Shown: positions 15,971-25,821 of the stretch, one piece after another
Layout: every line of letters begins with the position of its first letter
How positions within the stretch are numbered: the stretch's first letter is position 1
Assembly (NCBI GenBank): GCA_947461125.1
Contig: CANHHX010000015.1
Location: forward strand, 1 to 41,569
Direction: 5' to 3'
DNA length: 41,569 nt
Source of the DNA: Bacteroidota bacterium
GTDB taxonomy: Bacteria > Bacteroidota > Bacteroidia > Chitinophagales > Chitinophagaceae
The notes under the pieces: model-generated
The model's database searches: none
The model's input: the letters and a program-made list of their open reading frames with translations, nothing else
What the model was told of the DNA's origin: nothing
Translations under genes and position numbers: made by a program

Positions 15971-18900
15971 ATGAAAGTAAAATGTGTAAGATTTTATCTC
16001 TTTTCACTGTTGCTTGTTTGCACCACATTGGGTTTTGCACAAGGCAATAAAGTGACTGGTAGAGTACTTAACGATGAGTCAAAGCCACTTCAAGGTGTAA
16101 GCGTTTTAGTAAGAGGAAAAGCAACAGGAACTCAAACCAACAGTGCTGGTGATTTTTCCATCGTAGCATCCAAAGGGGATGTTTTAGTTTTTACAGCCAC
16201 TGGCTTCAAATTACAAGAAGTAAGAGTAGGCGTAAATCTGGTCATTGATCTTTCACTTGAACCCATGATAGGTACATTGGAAGATGTTGTTGTTACTGGT
16301 TATGGTACGCAAAAAAGAAAAGAAGTGACAGGCGCTGTTGCAACAATTAATCCAAAAACTTTTGAACACAATCCAACTACCAACGTTGCGACTGTATTAC
16401 AAGGTAACGTTCCTGGTTTAAGGGTACAGCAAAGAACTGGTCAGCCTGGTGCTACGCCAAACATTACCTTTAGAGGTGGTACTGAATTTGGTGGTGGCGG
16501 CACTCCACTATTTATTGTTGATGGTGTGATTGTTCCATCTCTTTATGGTATTGACATCAATGATGTTGGCAGTATCGATCTTTTAAAAGATGCTGCGACA
16601 ACAGCTATCTATGGTGCAAGAGCAGCAAATGGCGTTGTTTTGGTCACTACAAAAAAAGGTAAAAAAGGGAAAACACAAATCACTTATACATATACTAATA
16701 CAACTAACTACATCAGAAGAAATCCGGAAGAATATTTAAATGCCTCAGATTATATCAGAATGAACCGTCTAGGTTTGCAAGCTCGTTTCAGAGGCGACTC
16801 TTTGGATAACAACATAAACGCGATGAATACAGATCGTGGTCAATTGTTGGGTGCTTGGGGTTGGGCGGTCAATTCTGGATGGGGTTCACCATCAGGATTA
16901 TACTCTACGCAGATTGTTAATAACAACAACCGTAAATACCTTGGCAGAACAAACTGGAAGTTATTAGTTGATCCTAATCCATTCAATCCTGCTCAATTAG
17001 ACAGTTTAATTTTCACTGATTTAAGTGCAAGGGAAAGAGAATCGATGATTTTACAACAGGTTAATACCAATGAACACAACCTTAATTTTTCCGGTGCTAA
17101 TGATCAAGGTGCTTATGCCTTATCAATTGGTAGTGTTTTAGATAATGGTATGATTATCGGTTCAAGTCTTAAGCGTTTAAACATGAACTTCAATGGTGGT
17201 TTGAATGTTGGAAAGAATTTGAAAATTACTTCAAACATTGGAGCGTATAGTGTAGAACAGAAATTACCTTATGGTGGTTTTGCAGATCCTGAGGGTGGAA
17301 GTGCGGGAGGATTGCTTCAGCGTTTTGTTGGTGTTGCACCTACAGTTCGTTATGCCGATGACGAAACTGGTGAAATTTTACCTGGCCCCAATGATGTTAC
17401 TTTGGGTAATCCATTGTACTGGAATAAAATTCGTCAGAATACAACAAATGAACAACGTTTTTTGGGTGGTATCAATTTAGAATACACGATTCTTCCTTAC
17501 CTTAAATTTTTGGCAAGTGGTTCGGGCTATTTACGATTTACCAATGACAATACCTTTAACACTGCATTCCAGCTAGGTAACAATGGTGCTTTCAATACCA
17601 ATAGACAAGCAAACTTTAGTAATACAAGAACTTCTCAATACACAACTAATGCTTTTTTGCAATTCAGCAAAGCATTTAAAGGACACTCGATAACTGCTTT
17701 AGCAGGTACTGAGTTTTATGAATATAGAAATTATATAAATTCTGGTTTTGCACAAGGTGGACCAACAGATCTTATTCCATGGTTGGCTGCAGGAACTCCG
17801 CCCAGTATTCAGGGAACTACTTTGTTGAATCCAGCCGGTGCATCTTCTAACTTCAATCAGTGGGAGAAAATTTCATCAGCCATCGCAAGAGTAAATTATA
17901 CCTATAGGAATCGTTATTTGTTGTCAGCTGTAGTTAGGCAAGATGGATCAAGCCGATTGAAGAAGGGCAACTATTATGGTACTTTCCCTGGTGCTTCATT
18001 GGGTTGGAATTTACATAATGAAAAATTCTATGAAGGTTCTGCTGTTTCAAAATTCATCAGCAGTGTGAAACCAAGGTTGAGCTATGGTGTGAATGGTAAC
18101 ATTAACTCTTTAGGTTTCTTTGCAACTTCACAGATTTATAACAACGCAGGTACTTATAATGGCTTGGGTGGAACTTTCGTAAACTCTTATATCAACTCTA
18201 ATGTAAGGTGGGAGCGTACCAACAGTTTAAACTTTGGTTTAGATCTTGGTTTGTTCAATGAGCGCATCACTATCAACACTGATTATTTTGTGCGTAATGT
18301 ATTTGATAAGTTGGCTGGTTTGAATATATCATCACAAACTGGTTTCGGTAGCTTCACTACTAACCTTGGTCAATTACAAAATAGAGGTATTGAGTTAGCA
18401 GTGAATGCAAGAGTGATTGTTCCAAAAAGAGCAGATGGATTTAGTTTAGATTTGGGTGTCAACTTTTTTCACGTAAAGAGCTATGCGAAGAAACTTCCTT
18501 TTAATGCATTGCCAGGCAACAGGTCTAACGGATTCCTAGTTTGGGATCCTAAAAATCCTGGTAAGCAAATCTATGTTGGAGGTTTAGTAGAGGGGCAAAG
18601 AATTGGACTTGATGAAGTATGGGCTCCAAAATGGGATGGTATTTATTCCGATGCTAGAAAAATTAGTGAAAAAGCTAATGTTTACAATGCCTTCTTGCCA
18701 TACACTAATAAATTCATCAAGCAATTGGGTGATGCTGACTGGCACCAAGTTTACAAAAACGACACCATTGATGCTCGTCAATTTACTTATGTGGGTAGAA
18801 CTACTCCGCAGTATACTGGTGGTTTCAACCTAAGCAGTGCTTATAAAGGTTTGAGATTATATGCAGGATTTGATTATGCTTTTGGTTTTGTGATTTTAAA

Positions 18901-19312
18901 TAACCAGGTAGTAAGAGGATTGAGTCAGGTACAAGGTTCTCAAAACGGTACAACAGATATTTTAAAAACATGGTCTCCTACCAATCCAACCGGAACTATG
19001 CCAAGATATTATTGGGCTAATCAGGGACGAAACTACGCGACAGATGCAAGTGGTAACAACCCTGCTGCCAATCTTTGGGAGAAAGGAGATTATGTAATGC
19101 TCAGAGAATTGACCTTAGCTTATGATCTTCCGCAAGAATTGCTGGAAAAAGCACTTCGTGGACGTATCAAAGGATTGAGCATGAATGTTACTGGCACAAA
19201 CCTGGCTTACATATCTGGTTACAGTGGAAACTTCCCTGAATTTGGTGGGGTTGACCAAGGTAAGTTCCCTTTACCAAGGAGGTTAACCATTGGTATAAGA
19301 GCAACTCTCTAA
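15971..19312 (+). CDS. SusC/RagA-family TonB-linked outer-membrane transporter
   Basis: The 1113-residue protein has a signal peptide (to about 24), a carboxypeptidase-regulatory-like domain (about 27-105: VTGRVLNDESKPLQGVSV), the SusC plug start (DVVVTGYGTQKRKEVTGAV) with the RGG..FGGGGTPLFIVDG segment, and a long TonB-dependent barrel ending in RLTIGIRATL. SusC transporters pair with a SusD lid lipoprotein to import oligosaccharides or released sugars using TonB energy. The neighbouring sialidase, lyase and epimerase make sialic acid or sialylated oligosaccharide the likely substrate. It is the first gene of the operon. Confidence 0.95.
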   Translation: MKVKCVRFYLFSLLLVCTTLGFAQGNKVTGRVLNDESKPLQGVSVLVRGKATGTQTNSAGDFSIVASKGDVLVFTATGFKLQEVRVGVNLVIDLSLEPMIGTLEDVVVTGYGTQKRKEVTGAVATINPKTFEHNPTTNVATVLQGNVPGLRVQQRTGQPGATPNITFRGGTEFGGGGTPLFIVDGVIVPSLYGIDINDVGSIDLLKDAATTAIYGARAANGVVLVTTKKGKKGKTQITYTYTNTTNYIRRNPEEYLNASDYIRMNRLGLQARFRGDSLDNNINAMNTDRGQLLGAWGWAVNSGWGSPSGLYSTQIVNNNNRKYLGRTNWKLLVDPNPFNPAQLDSLIFTDLSARERESMILQQVNTNEHNLNFSGANDQGAYALSIGSVLDNGMIIGSSLKRLNMNFNGGLNVGKNLKITSNIGAYSVEQKLPYGGFADPEGGSAGGLLQRFVGVAPTVRYADDETGEILPGPNDVTLGNPLYWNKIRQNTTNEQRFLGGINLEYTILPYLKFLASGSGYLRFTNDNTFNTAFQLGNNGAFNTNRQANFSNTRTSQYTTNAFLQFSKAFKGHSITALAGTEFYEYRNYINSGFAQGGPTDLIPWLAAGTPPSIQGTTLLNPAGASSNFNQWEKISSAIARVNYTYRNRYLLSAVVRQDGSSRLKKGNYYGTFPGASLGWNLHNEKFYEGSAVSKFISSVKPRLSYGVNGNINSLGFFATSQIYNNAGTYNGLGGTFVNSYINSNVRWERTNSLNFGLDLGLFNERITINTDYFVRNVFDKLAGLNISSQTGFGSFTTNLGQLQNRGIELAVNARVIVPKRADGFSLDLGVNFFHVKSYAKKLPFNALPGNRSNGFLVWDPKNPGKQIYVGGLVEGQRIGLDEVWAPKWDGIYSDARKISEKANVYNAFLPYTNKFIKQLGDADWHQVYKNDTIDARQFTYVGRTTPQYTGGFNLSSAYKGLRLYAGFDYAFGFVILNNQVVRGLSQVQGSQNGTTDILKTWSPTNPTGTMPRYYWANQGRNYATDASGNNPAANLWEKGDYVMLRELTLAYDLPQELLEKALRGRIKGLSMNVTGTNLAYISGYSGNFPEFGGVDQGKFPLPRRLTIGIRATL

Positions 19313-19342
19313 TCGTTTGAATCAACTTTAAAATTAAGTGAA

Positions 19343-20869
19343 ATGAAATATAGAAACCTATTATACTTATCCGTAATCACCATGTTGGTGTTGGGTACTG
19401 CTTCTTGTACCAAAGAACTCGATGAGGTGGTTCCACAAGATGCAATTAGTAAAGATCAGGCATTGAAAGATCCAAATGCTGCTAGAACACTTTACCACGG
19501 TGTTTATGGAAGATTCAGAGCGTACAATAGTACCTTCTTCCAATTGGGAGAAATGCGTTCTGATATTTGGGTAGATGGATTATTCACCGAATCAGTGGAA
19601 GCTGGATTTCAAAATCAATATCGTCATAACATCAGCAGTTTGAATGTGCCATTCGGTGATTGGGCAGGATTGTATAACCTGATTTACAATTTCAACAATG
19701 TAATCAAGATCATTCCTCAAACTACTTTGCCAGAAGCTGAGAAGAATAAAATTTTAGCTGAAACATATGGCTTGAGAGCTTATGTATATTACACTATGGT
19801 TAGAACATGGGGTGATGTTCCTTTAAATACAGAGCCTATTGAAACACTTACCAATGCTGCTGCTACTTATAAACGTAGGACTGGTAGCGATTCAATTTTT
19901 ACTCAAATCAAAACTGATATTGAAAAATCTTTGCAGTTGTTTGGTGCTGCAAACACCATCCCTTCAGGTAAGCGTGTTTACTGGAACAAAATTGCCTCTT
20001 TAATATTAAAAGGAGATGTATTCTTGTGGACAGGCACACATACTGGAGGTGGTGCTACAGATTTCAATACAGCAAAAGTTGCATTGCAAGAGGTACGTAA
20101 TCTTCAAAGTGTAACCTTAAATCTTCAATCTAATTACGCAAATATATTTAGTCCTACCCAAAAGACGAATAATATTGAAATCATTTTTGCTGTCAACTAC
20201 GAAGCACAACAAACAACAAATGGTTTGTTTGGTAGTTTCTTGGTGAATTCAATTCAGGCAAATACATTGTCTTTTTCCCAAGCAGCGTCACCGACAGTTT
20301 CATCGGTATACCCATTTGTGAATGGCGCAAACCGCGTTGGTTTGAACCAAGCCATGATCAACAGGCTGACTGCCGCACCAGCTGATCAACGTATCACCAA
20401 TACGTTTAGGGTGATGTACTCAAATGCTGCACCATTTGCAGTGAGAGGTGTTATGCTCACAAAATACGTGGGTTCAACAGCGGGTACAACACAGATATAT
20501 GATAATGATTTTCCGATTTATCGTTATGCTGATGTGTTGTTATTACTTGCTGAAGCAAAAACAAAATTGGGAGAAGATCCTTCTACTGAAATCAACGCTA
20601 TTCGTCAGCGTGCTTATGGTAATGCTTATGTGCCACACGTAAACGGTAGTCAGACAGTTAATATGAATGCGATCTTAGATGAGTATTTGCGTGAATTCAT
20701 TGGAGAAGGAAAACGCTGGTGGGCTCTAAGAAGAGCAGGTAATAGTTATGTTTATGCAAACTTGAATCCGTCTTATTTTTCAATAGCAAGTACTGCAAAG
20801 TTTCTATTACCTTTATCGGTAGGTATGCTTACAGCTGATCCGTTGTTGACACAAACGCCGGGTTACTGA
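19343..20869 (+). CDS. SusD/RagB-family surface glycan-binding lipoprotein
   Basis: The 508-residue lipoprotein has a signal peptide with lipid-attachment cysteine C22 (LGTASCTKELDE). Family features follow: the early ARTLYHGVYGRFR helix, ETYGLRAYVYYTMVRTWGDVPL and the C-terminal YRYADVLLLLAEAKTK with REFIGEGKRWWALRR. SusD proteins form the lid of the SusC transporter at the cell surface and bind the glycan. It lies 30 bp after SusC in the same operon. Confidence 0.95.
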   Translation: MKYRNLLYLSVITMLVLGTASCTKELDEVVPQDAISKDQALKDPNAARTLYHGVYGRFRAYNSTFFQLGEMRSDIWVDGLFTESVEAGFQNQYRHNISSLNVPFGDWAGLYNLIYNFNNVIKIIPQTTLPEAEKNKILAETYGLRAYVYYTMVRTWGDVPLNTEPIETLTNAAATYKRRTGSDSIFTQIKTDIEKSLQLFGAANTIPSGKRVYWNKIASLILKGDVFLWTGTHTGGGATDFNTAKVALQEVRNLQSVTLNLQSNYANIFSPTQKTNNIEIIFAVNYEAQQTTNGLFGSFLVNSIQANTLSFSQAASPTVSSVYPFVNGANRVGLNQAMINRLTAAPADQRITNTFRVMYSNAAPFAVRGVMLTKYVGSTAGTTQIYDNDFPIYRYADVLLLLAEAKTKLGEDPSTEINAIRQRAYGNAYVPHVNGSQTVNMNAILDEYLREFIGEGKRWWALRRAGNSYVYANLNPSYFSIASTAKFLLPLSVGMLTADPLLTQTPGY

Positions 20870-20883
20870 TAAACTAAAAATCA

Positions 20884-21852
20884 ATGAAACAATCACCAAT
20901 AAATGGACTCATTGCAGCTCCATTCACCCCGATGCATGCTGATGGATCGTTGAACTTGGATCTCATACCTGAGTATTATAATATGCTCTTGGGAAACGGT
21001 ATCAATGGTGCGTTCATCTGTGGATCGACTGGTGAAGGAGTGTCTTTGACCATGGAAGAAAAAATGGCTGTCGCAGATGCCTGGGCTGCCTGCAAAGTTA
21101 AACAGCATGGCTTTACCATTATGCAACTTGTAGGCGGCACATGTCTGGCAGATTGTAAAAAATTGGCTCAACATGCTGCATTAGCTGGTCTAGACGCAGT
21201 ATCTTTTTTAGCACCTTTCTATTTCAAGCCTGCCAATGTTGAAATGTTAGCTGCTTGTTGTGAGGAAGTTGCGTCTGCTGCTCCTGAATTACCTTTCTAT
21301 TATTATCATATTCCTGTGCTGACTGGTGTAAATTTTCCCATGGTTGATTTACTGAGGGCAGTCGATGGTCGTATTCCTAACTTTGCTGGTATCAAATACA
21401 CTCACGAAGATCTAATGGATTATCTCACTTGTCTAAACTATGGCAATGGTAAATTCAATATACTTTGGGGTCGGGATGAAACCTTCTTATCGGCCTTGGC
21501 TATTGGGGCCAAAGGTGCGGTTGGTAGTACATATAATTATGCAGCGCCTTTGTACCATCAACTAATGAAGGCCTTCCATGCTGGTGATTTGGAAGAGGCA
21601 GCTTCTATCCAACAAAAAGCAATCGACATGATTGAACTGCTGGGCAAGTATGGTGGTATAGCAACAGGAAAAGCGTTCATGAAATTTATTGGCTTGAACT
21701 GTGGGGAATTTAGGTTGCCAGTAAAGAATATGAGTAAGGCTGCGTTTGAACAATTTACCCTTGATGCTGAACGTATAGGTTTCAATGACTTTTGTTCGAT
21801 ATCAATCCAAAAATCTGTTTCCCAAAATGGCATAGCACATAATGCGCAATGA
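20884..21852 (+). CDS. nanA: N-acetylneuraminate lyase (DHDPS/NAL superfamily)
   Basis: The 322-residue class I aldolase has GSTGEG (47-52), the tyrosine cluster FYYYHIP (138-144) and Schiff-base lysine K171 in FAGIKYTHED, as in N-acetylneuraminate lyase rather than dihydrodipicolinate synthase. It would split Neu5Ac into pyruvate and N-acetylmannosamine in the cytoplasm. It is 14 bp after SusD, and its stop codon overlaps the next start (ATGA). The surrounding sialidase, mutarotase and epimerase genes support the specificity. Confidence 0.9.
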   Translation: MKQSPINGLIAAPFTPMHADGSLNLDLIPEYYNMLLGNGINGAFICGSTGEGVSLTMEEKMAVADAWAACKVKQHGFTIMQLVGGTCLADCKKLAQHAALAGLDAVSFLAPFYFKPANVEMLAACCEEVASAAPELPFYYYHIPVLTGVNFPMVDLLRAVDGRIPNFAGIKYTHEDLMDYLTCLNYGNGKFNILWGRDETFLSALAIGAKGAVGSTYNYAAPLYHQLMKAFHAGDLEEAASIQQKAIDMIELLGKYGGIATGKAFMKFIGLNCGEFRLPVKNMSKAAFEQFTLDAERIGFNDFCSISIQKSVSQNGIAHNAQ

Positions 21853-23015
21853 AAACTATTGCATTAATTCTCATAATATTCAGCATGCAATTGTCCATTG
21901 ATGTGATAGCGCAAGATTCCCTAACGCTTCAGTGGCAACTTGCAGGAATTTTACCACCTGAAACTTTTGGTGATGCGCGTGCCATGCAAGAACATAAAGG
22001 AGTTGCAGGTGCAGTCATTGGATGGCACCATAATATATTAATGGTGGCAGGTGGAGCCAATTTTCCTGAAGCACCTCCTTGGGAAGGCGGAAAGAAAAAA
22101 TATCACAACCAAATTTATCTATTTGAAAAAAGAGGAAATCAATTTGTCTCATTGGTAACTCATGAAAAATTGACCATCCCCGTGGCCTACGCAGCTAGCT
22201 GTATCACAAAATATGGTATTGTATCAATAGGTGGAGAAAATGAAAGCGGACTTCTTGACAATGCTTTCTTGTTCAAACCCGCAACAGAAGGGAAATCTGT
22301 TCTAATCAAAAAACTACCATCACTTCCTGTGCCAACCTCTAGTGCATCAGCTGTAGCGGTTGATGATTTTATTTTTGTTCTGGGTGGCGAAACTGTACAA
22401 GGGACAACAGCTGATTCCTGGAAATTGGATTTGACTAATCTTCAAGAGGGATGGAAAAAAATTCAAGCTTTGCCTATTTCTCTCTCGTTTACTTATACTG
22501 GAGTACATCGAATGGAAAATATTTCGACGATAGTTGTTTTAGGGGGAAGATATAAGACCGGCAGCGGAACTAGCACATTTTCAAAGGCAGTTTTCTCCTA
22601 TAATACTAATTTAGATGTGTGGATTGAAAAAGCTGAATTACCTTATTTACTATCTGCAGGCACCAGTGTTTCTCTGGCTAATAAAGAAATTTTACTTTTC
22701 GGTGGTGATCGTGGTGAAACTTTCTCGCAAGTCGAACAGTTGTTAGTTGCTATTGCAAAAACTGAAGGAAACGAAAAGGAAGCATTGATTCAACAAAAAA
22801 ATCAATTACAAATCAATCATCCTGGATTTAGTCAAGAAATATTACTCTACAATCCTGTATCAGAAAAATTTAAAACGATCGGCACACTACCTTATCCTAC
22901 ACCAGTTACTACCACTGCTGTCTTATTAAATGACTGCATTGTGCTACCGAGTGGCGAAATACGTGCGGGTGTGCGAACGCAAAACATTTTGATGGCTGCA
23001 ATCAAATACAAATAA
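21849..23015 (+). CDS. nanM: N-acetylneuraminate mutarotase-like Kelch protein (NanM-like)
   Basis: The 388-residue protein has a signal peptide (about 1-22) and a six-bladed Kelch propeller with repeated GG motifs (MVAGGANFP, SIGGENESG, VLGGETVQG, VLGGRYKTG, LFGGDRGE), matching the cyclically permuted mutarotase family. NanM-type enzymes equilibrate alpha- and beta-sialic acid in the periplasm after sialidase release. ANFPEAPPWEGGKKKYHNQI is a conserved segment near residues 60-80. It overlaps the lyase gene by 4 bp, so translation is probably coupled. Confidence 0.87.
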   Translation: MKTIALILIIFSMQLSIDVIAQDSLTLQWQLAGILPPETFGDARAMQEHKGVAGAVIGWHHNILMVAGGANFPEAPPWEGGKKKYHNQIYLFEKRGNQFVSLVTHEKLTIPVAYAASCITKYGIVSIGGENESGLLDNAFLFKPATEGKSVLIKKLPSLPVPTSSASAVAVDDFIFVLGGETVQGTTADSWKLDLTNLQEGWKKIQALPISLSFTYTGVHRMENISTIVVLGGRYKTGSGTSTFSKAVFSYNTNLDVWIEKAELPYLLSAGTSVSLANKEILLFGGDRGETFSQVEQLLVAIAKTEGNEKEALIQQKNQLQINHPGFSQEILLYNPVSEKFKTIGTLPYPTPVTTTAVLLNDCIVLPSGEIRAGVRTQNILMAAIKYK

Positions 23016-23017
23016 AA

Positions 23018-24241
23018 ATGACAAAGTCCAGAAACTACCCATGGATTTTAGTTGCACTGTTGTGGGGGGTTGCGTTATTGAATTACCTCGACCGACAAAT
23101 GTTGAGTACCATGAAGTCGGCAATCATGGTTGATATTCCTGAATTACAATCTGCCACCAACTTCGGTAGGCTCATGGCGGTCTTCCTCTGGATCTATGCC
23201 TTCATGAGTCCTGTTGCAGGTTTAATTACTGACCGTACCAGCAAGAAAAAAATTATCGTCAGTAGTCTCTTCGTCTGGTCTGCTGTCACATTCATGATGG
23301 GCTATGCATCAACGTTTCAATCACTTTATGTTTTACGTGCCATCATGGGCGTAAGCGAAGCGCTCTATATACCTGCAGGTCTTGCATTGATTGCGGAGTA
23401 CCATACTGGTAAAACGAGATCACTGGCGGTGGGCATTCATATGACGGGGTTTTACATGGGACAAGCATTGGGTGGATTTGGTGCAACATTTTCTTCTTAT
23501 TTATATTGGAACAATGTCTTCTTACTTTTAGGAGGGATTGGTATTCTTTACGCTTTAGTATTATTAATTTTCTTGCAAGAGGATAATTCAATACTTAAAA
23601 CTAAATCTACTTCTTCTATAACAACATCTCCGTTTTTAACATTGCGTTTATTGTTCACGACTCCTGCATTTTGGATTTTATTATTTTATTTCGCTATTCC
23701 TAGTTTACCTGGATGGGCAATTAAAAATTGGTTGCCAACTTTATTCTCTGAGAACTTAAAATTAGATATGTCGGTTGCTGGTCCCGTTTCTACCATCACA
23801 ATTGCTTTCTCTTCATTGATTGGTGTATTGTTTGGTGGACGATTATCAGATAAATGGGTTATGAAAAATAACCGTGGAAGAATTTATACGAGTGCAATTG
23901 GATTAGTACTTACTATACCTGCTTTATTTTTTCTTGGCTTTGGAGAGCATCTAGTATTTTTAGTTGCCGCTGCATTTTGCTTTGGTTTTGGTTTTGGGAT
24001 GTTCGATGCTAATAACATGCCTATACTTTGTCAAATTGTCCCAGCTAACCAAAGAGCAACGGCATATGGATTGATGAACATGACTGGTGTTTTCGCTGGG
24101 GCGTTCATCACCGATATCCTTGGAAAATCTTCAGATGCTGGAAATTTGGGTAAAGATTTTACCATTATGGCATTAGTCGTATTTGTTGCATTAATTCTTC
24201 AACTTAGTTTTTTGCGTCCTTCAGCGCAAGACGCACAATAA
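23018..24241 (+). CDS. MFS transporter, probable sialic-acid importer
   Basis: The 407-residue protein has about 12 membrane helices and MFS motifs: NYLDRQMLS in helix 1, the GLITDRTSKKK loop between helices 2 and 3, and GGRLSDKWVMKNNRGR in the second half. It belongs with anion:cation symporter-like and hexuronate transporters. Placed 2 bp after the mutarotase and before the sialidase, it would bring Neu5Ac across the inner membrane, the role of NanT in other sialic-acid loci. Substrate is inferred from context. Confidence 0.87.
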   Translation: MTKSRNYPWILVALLWGVALLNYLDRQMLSTMKSAIMVDIPELQSATNFGRLMAVFLWIYAFMSPVAGLITDRTSKKKIIVSSLFVWSAVTFMMGYASTFQSLYVLRAIMGVSEALYIPAGLALIAEYHTGKTRSLAVGIHMTGFYMGQALGGFGATFSSYLYWNNVFLLLGGIGILYALVLLIFLQEDNSILKTKSTSSITTSPFLTLRLLFTTPAFWILLFYFAIPSLPGWAIKNWLPTLFSENLKLDMSVAGPVSTITIAFSSLIGVLFGGRLSDKWVMKNNRGRIYTSAIGLVLTIPALFFLGFGEHLVFLVAAAFCFGFGFGMFDANNMPILCQIVPANQRATAYGLMNMTGVFAGAFITDILGKSSDAGNLGKDFTIMALVVFVALILQLSFLRPSAQDAQ

Positions 24242-24252
24242 ATTGTACAATA

Positions 24253-25815
24253 ATGATGAAAATAATTTTTCAAATCGTGTTTTTTTCTTTGCTGACAGTC
24301 AACAGTTTGGCTTGTATAAAAAATACGGCCAATCTGCCAAATTCTTCAGTAAAAGCAGTAACCACTTCTCCTTCATTTCCAATCATCAAAGGATTGTCTG
24401 CTAATCCTGTCGTTCGCTTAGCCATCACCATTCCAGATGATAATCCTGAACAACAGTTCAAGGCCATAAAGGGAACCATCAATGCTGCTGCCATCAACAG
24501 CATTCAACAAATTGATCTTTATCTTACTGGTGCGCAGCCTTTTGTTGCTGGTGCACCTTTGGTCACTATTCAACCCGCTGCAAATTTTGAAGCGAAGTTT
24601 GATCGGAAATTTACACCGGGTGTATATTTTATTTGGTTCAGCATTGTATTAAAATCAGATGCAGGTATTGATGGAAAAATTGAATTAAATTGTAATGAAT
24701 TAATCAATGCAGCTGGTAAATCTATCGCTGTTACTAAAGATGAAACTGATCATGCTAAACGTATTGGTGTAGCTGTCCGCAAAGCTGGTGATAATGAGGT
24801 GCATACGTATAGAATTCCTGGATTAATCACAACTGATCAAGGAACGATGATTGCTGTGTATGATAATCGGTATACAGGCACAGGAGATTTACCGGGAAAT
24901 ATAGATGTGGGAATGAGTCGCAGTATCGATGGAGGGAAAACCTGGGAGCCGATGAAAGTGATTATGGATATGGGTACGCCGCATGCTAACAATGGTGTAG
25001 GTGATCCTGCTATTTTATTTGATCCTATTTCGAAGCGCTTATGGGTGGCGGCTTTGTGGAGCAAGGGTAACAGGTCAATTGCTGGTTCATTGCCTGGTTT
25101 GTCTCCAGATACTACTGGACAATTTGTAGTCGTGAGCAGTGATGATGATGGTCGCACATGGACAACACCCAAGTCAATCACACAGCAAATCAAAGATCCC
25201 AAATGGCATATTTTTTTTAATGGTCCAGGCAGCGGCATCACCATGCAAGATGGCAAATTGGTTTTTGCAGCGCAATACTGGGATGATGCTAAAATGCCAT
25301 ACTCTACCATTATTTACAGTGAAGACCGTGGTGCCACATGGAAAGGAAATATTCTTGGTCCCAAATCAAACACCACAGAAAGTCAGATTGTAGAAACCAC
25401 TCCTGGTAAATTAATGTTGAACATGCGCGATAACCGTGGTCGTTTTAGAAGTGTTGCAACAACAACTAATATGGGTGCGACGTGGACCGAACACGGTACT
25501 TCTTACAGCGTGCTTCCTGATCCTGTTTGTATGGGTAGTTTAATCAAAGCGAATGTAAATATGAGTGGCGCTGCAAAAGATATTTTGTTCTTTAGTAATC
25601 CCAATACATCATCTGGCAGGTATAATATGACCATCAAAGCTAGTGCTGATTTAGGGGAGACTTGGCCAAAGAATAATCAATTGCTGATTGACGAACGTCA
25701 GTGTTATGGCTATTCTTCATTAACACGCATTGATGCAAATACTGTCGGTTTGTTATACGAAGGAACGCGCGATCTTTATTTTGTAAAAGTGCCTGTCGCT
25801 GAACTCATTAAATAA
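24253..25815 (+). CDS. nanH: Exo-alpha-sialidase (GH33)
   Basis: The 520-residue exported protein has a hydrophobic leader (1-20) and C21, though the lipobox is not canonical. An N-terminal beta-sandwich of the sialidase-associated type (about 40-165) precedes a six-bladed propeller. The catalytic motif YRIPGL (R187) is followed by Asp boxes: SIDGGKTW (224-231), SSDDDGRTW, SEDRGATW, TTNMGATW and SADLGETW. TESQIVE and a late tyrosine-containing CYGYSSL segment supply further active-site residues. It removes terminal sialic acids from glycans outside the inner membrane. It starts at the first of two ATG codons. Confidence 0.93.
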   Translation: MMKIIFQIVFFSLLTVNSLACIKNTANLPNSSVKAVTTSPSFPIIKGLSANPVVRLAITIPDDNPEQQFKAIKGTINAAAINSIQQIDLYLTGAQPFVAGAPLVTIQPAANFEAKFDRKFTPGVYFIWFSIVLKSDAGIDGKIELNCNELINAAGKSIAVTKDETDHAKRIGVAVRKAGDNEVHTYRIPGLITTDQGTMIAVYDNRYTGTGDLPGNIDVGMSRSIDGGKTWEPMKVIMDMGTPHANNGVGDPAILFDPISKRLWVAALWSKGNRSIAGSLPGLSPDTTGQFVVVSSDDDGRTWTTPKSITQQIKDPKWHIFFNGPGSGITMQDGKLVFAAQYWDDAKMPYSTIIYSEDRGATWKGNILGPKSNTTESQIVETTPGKLMLNMRDNRGRFRSVATTTNMGATWTEHGTSYSVLPDPVCMGSLIKANVNMSGAAKDILFFSNPNTSSGRYNMTIKASADLGETWPKNNQLLIDERQCYGYSSLTRIDANTVGLLYEGTRDLYFVKVPVAELIK

Positions 25816-25821
25816 ATTATT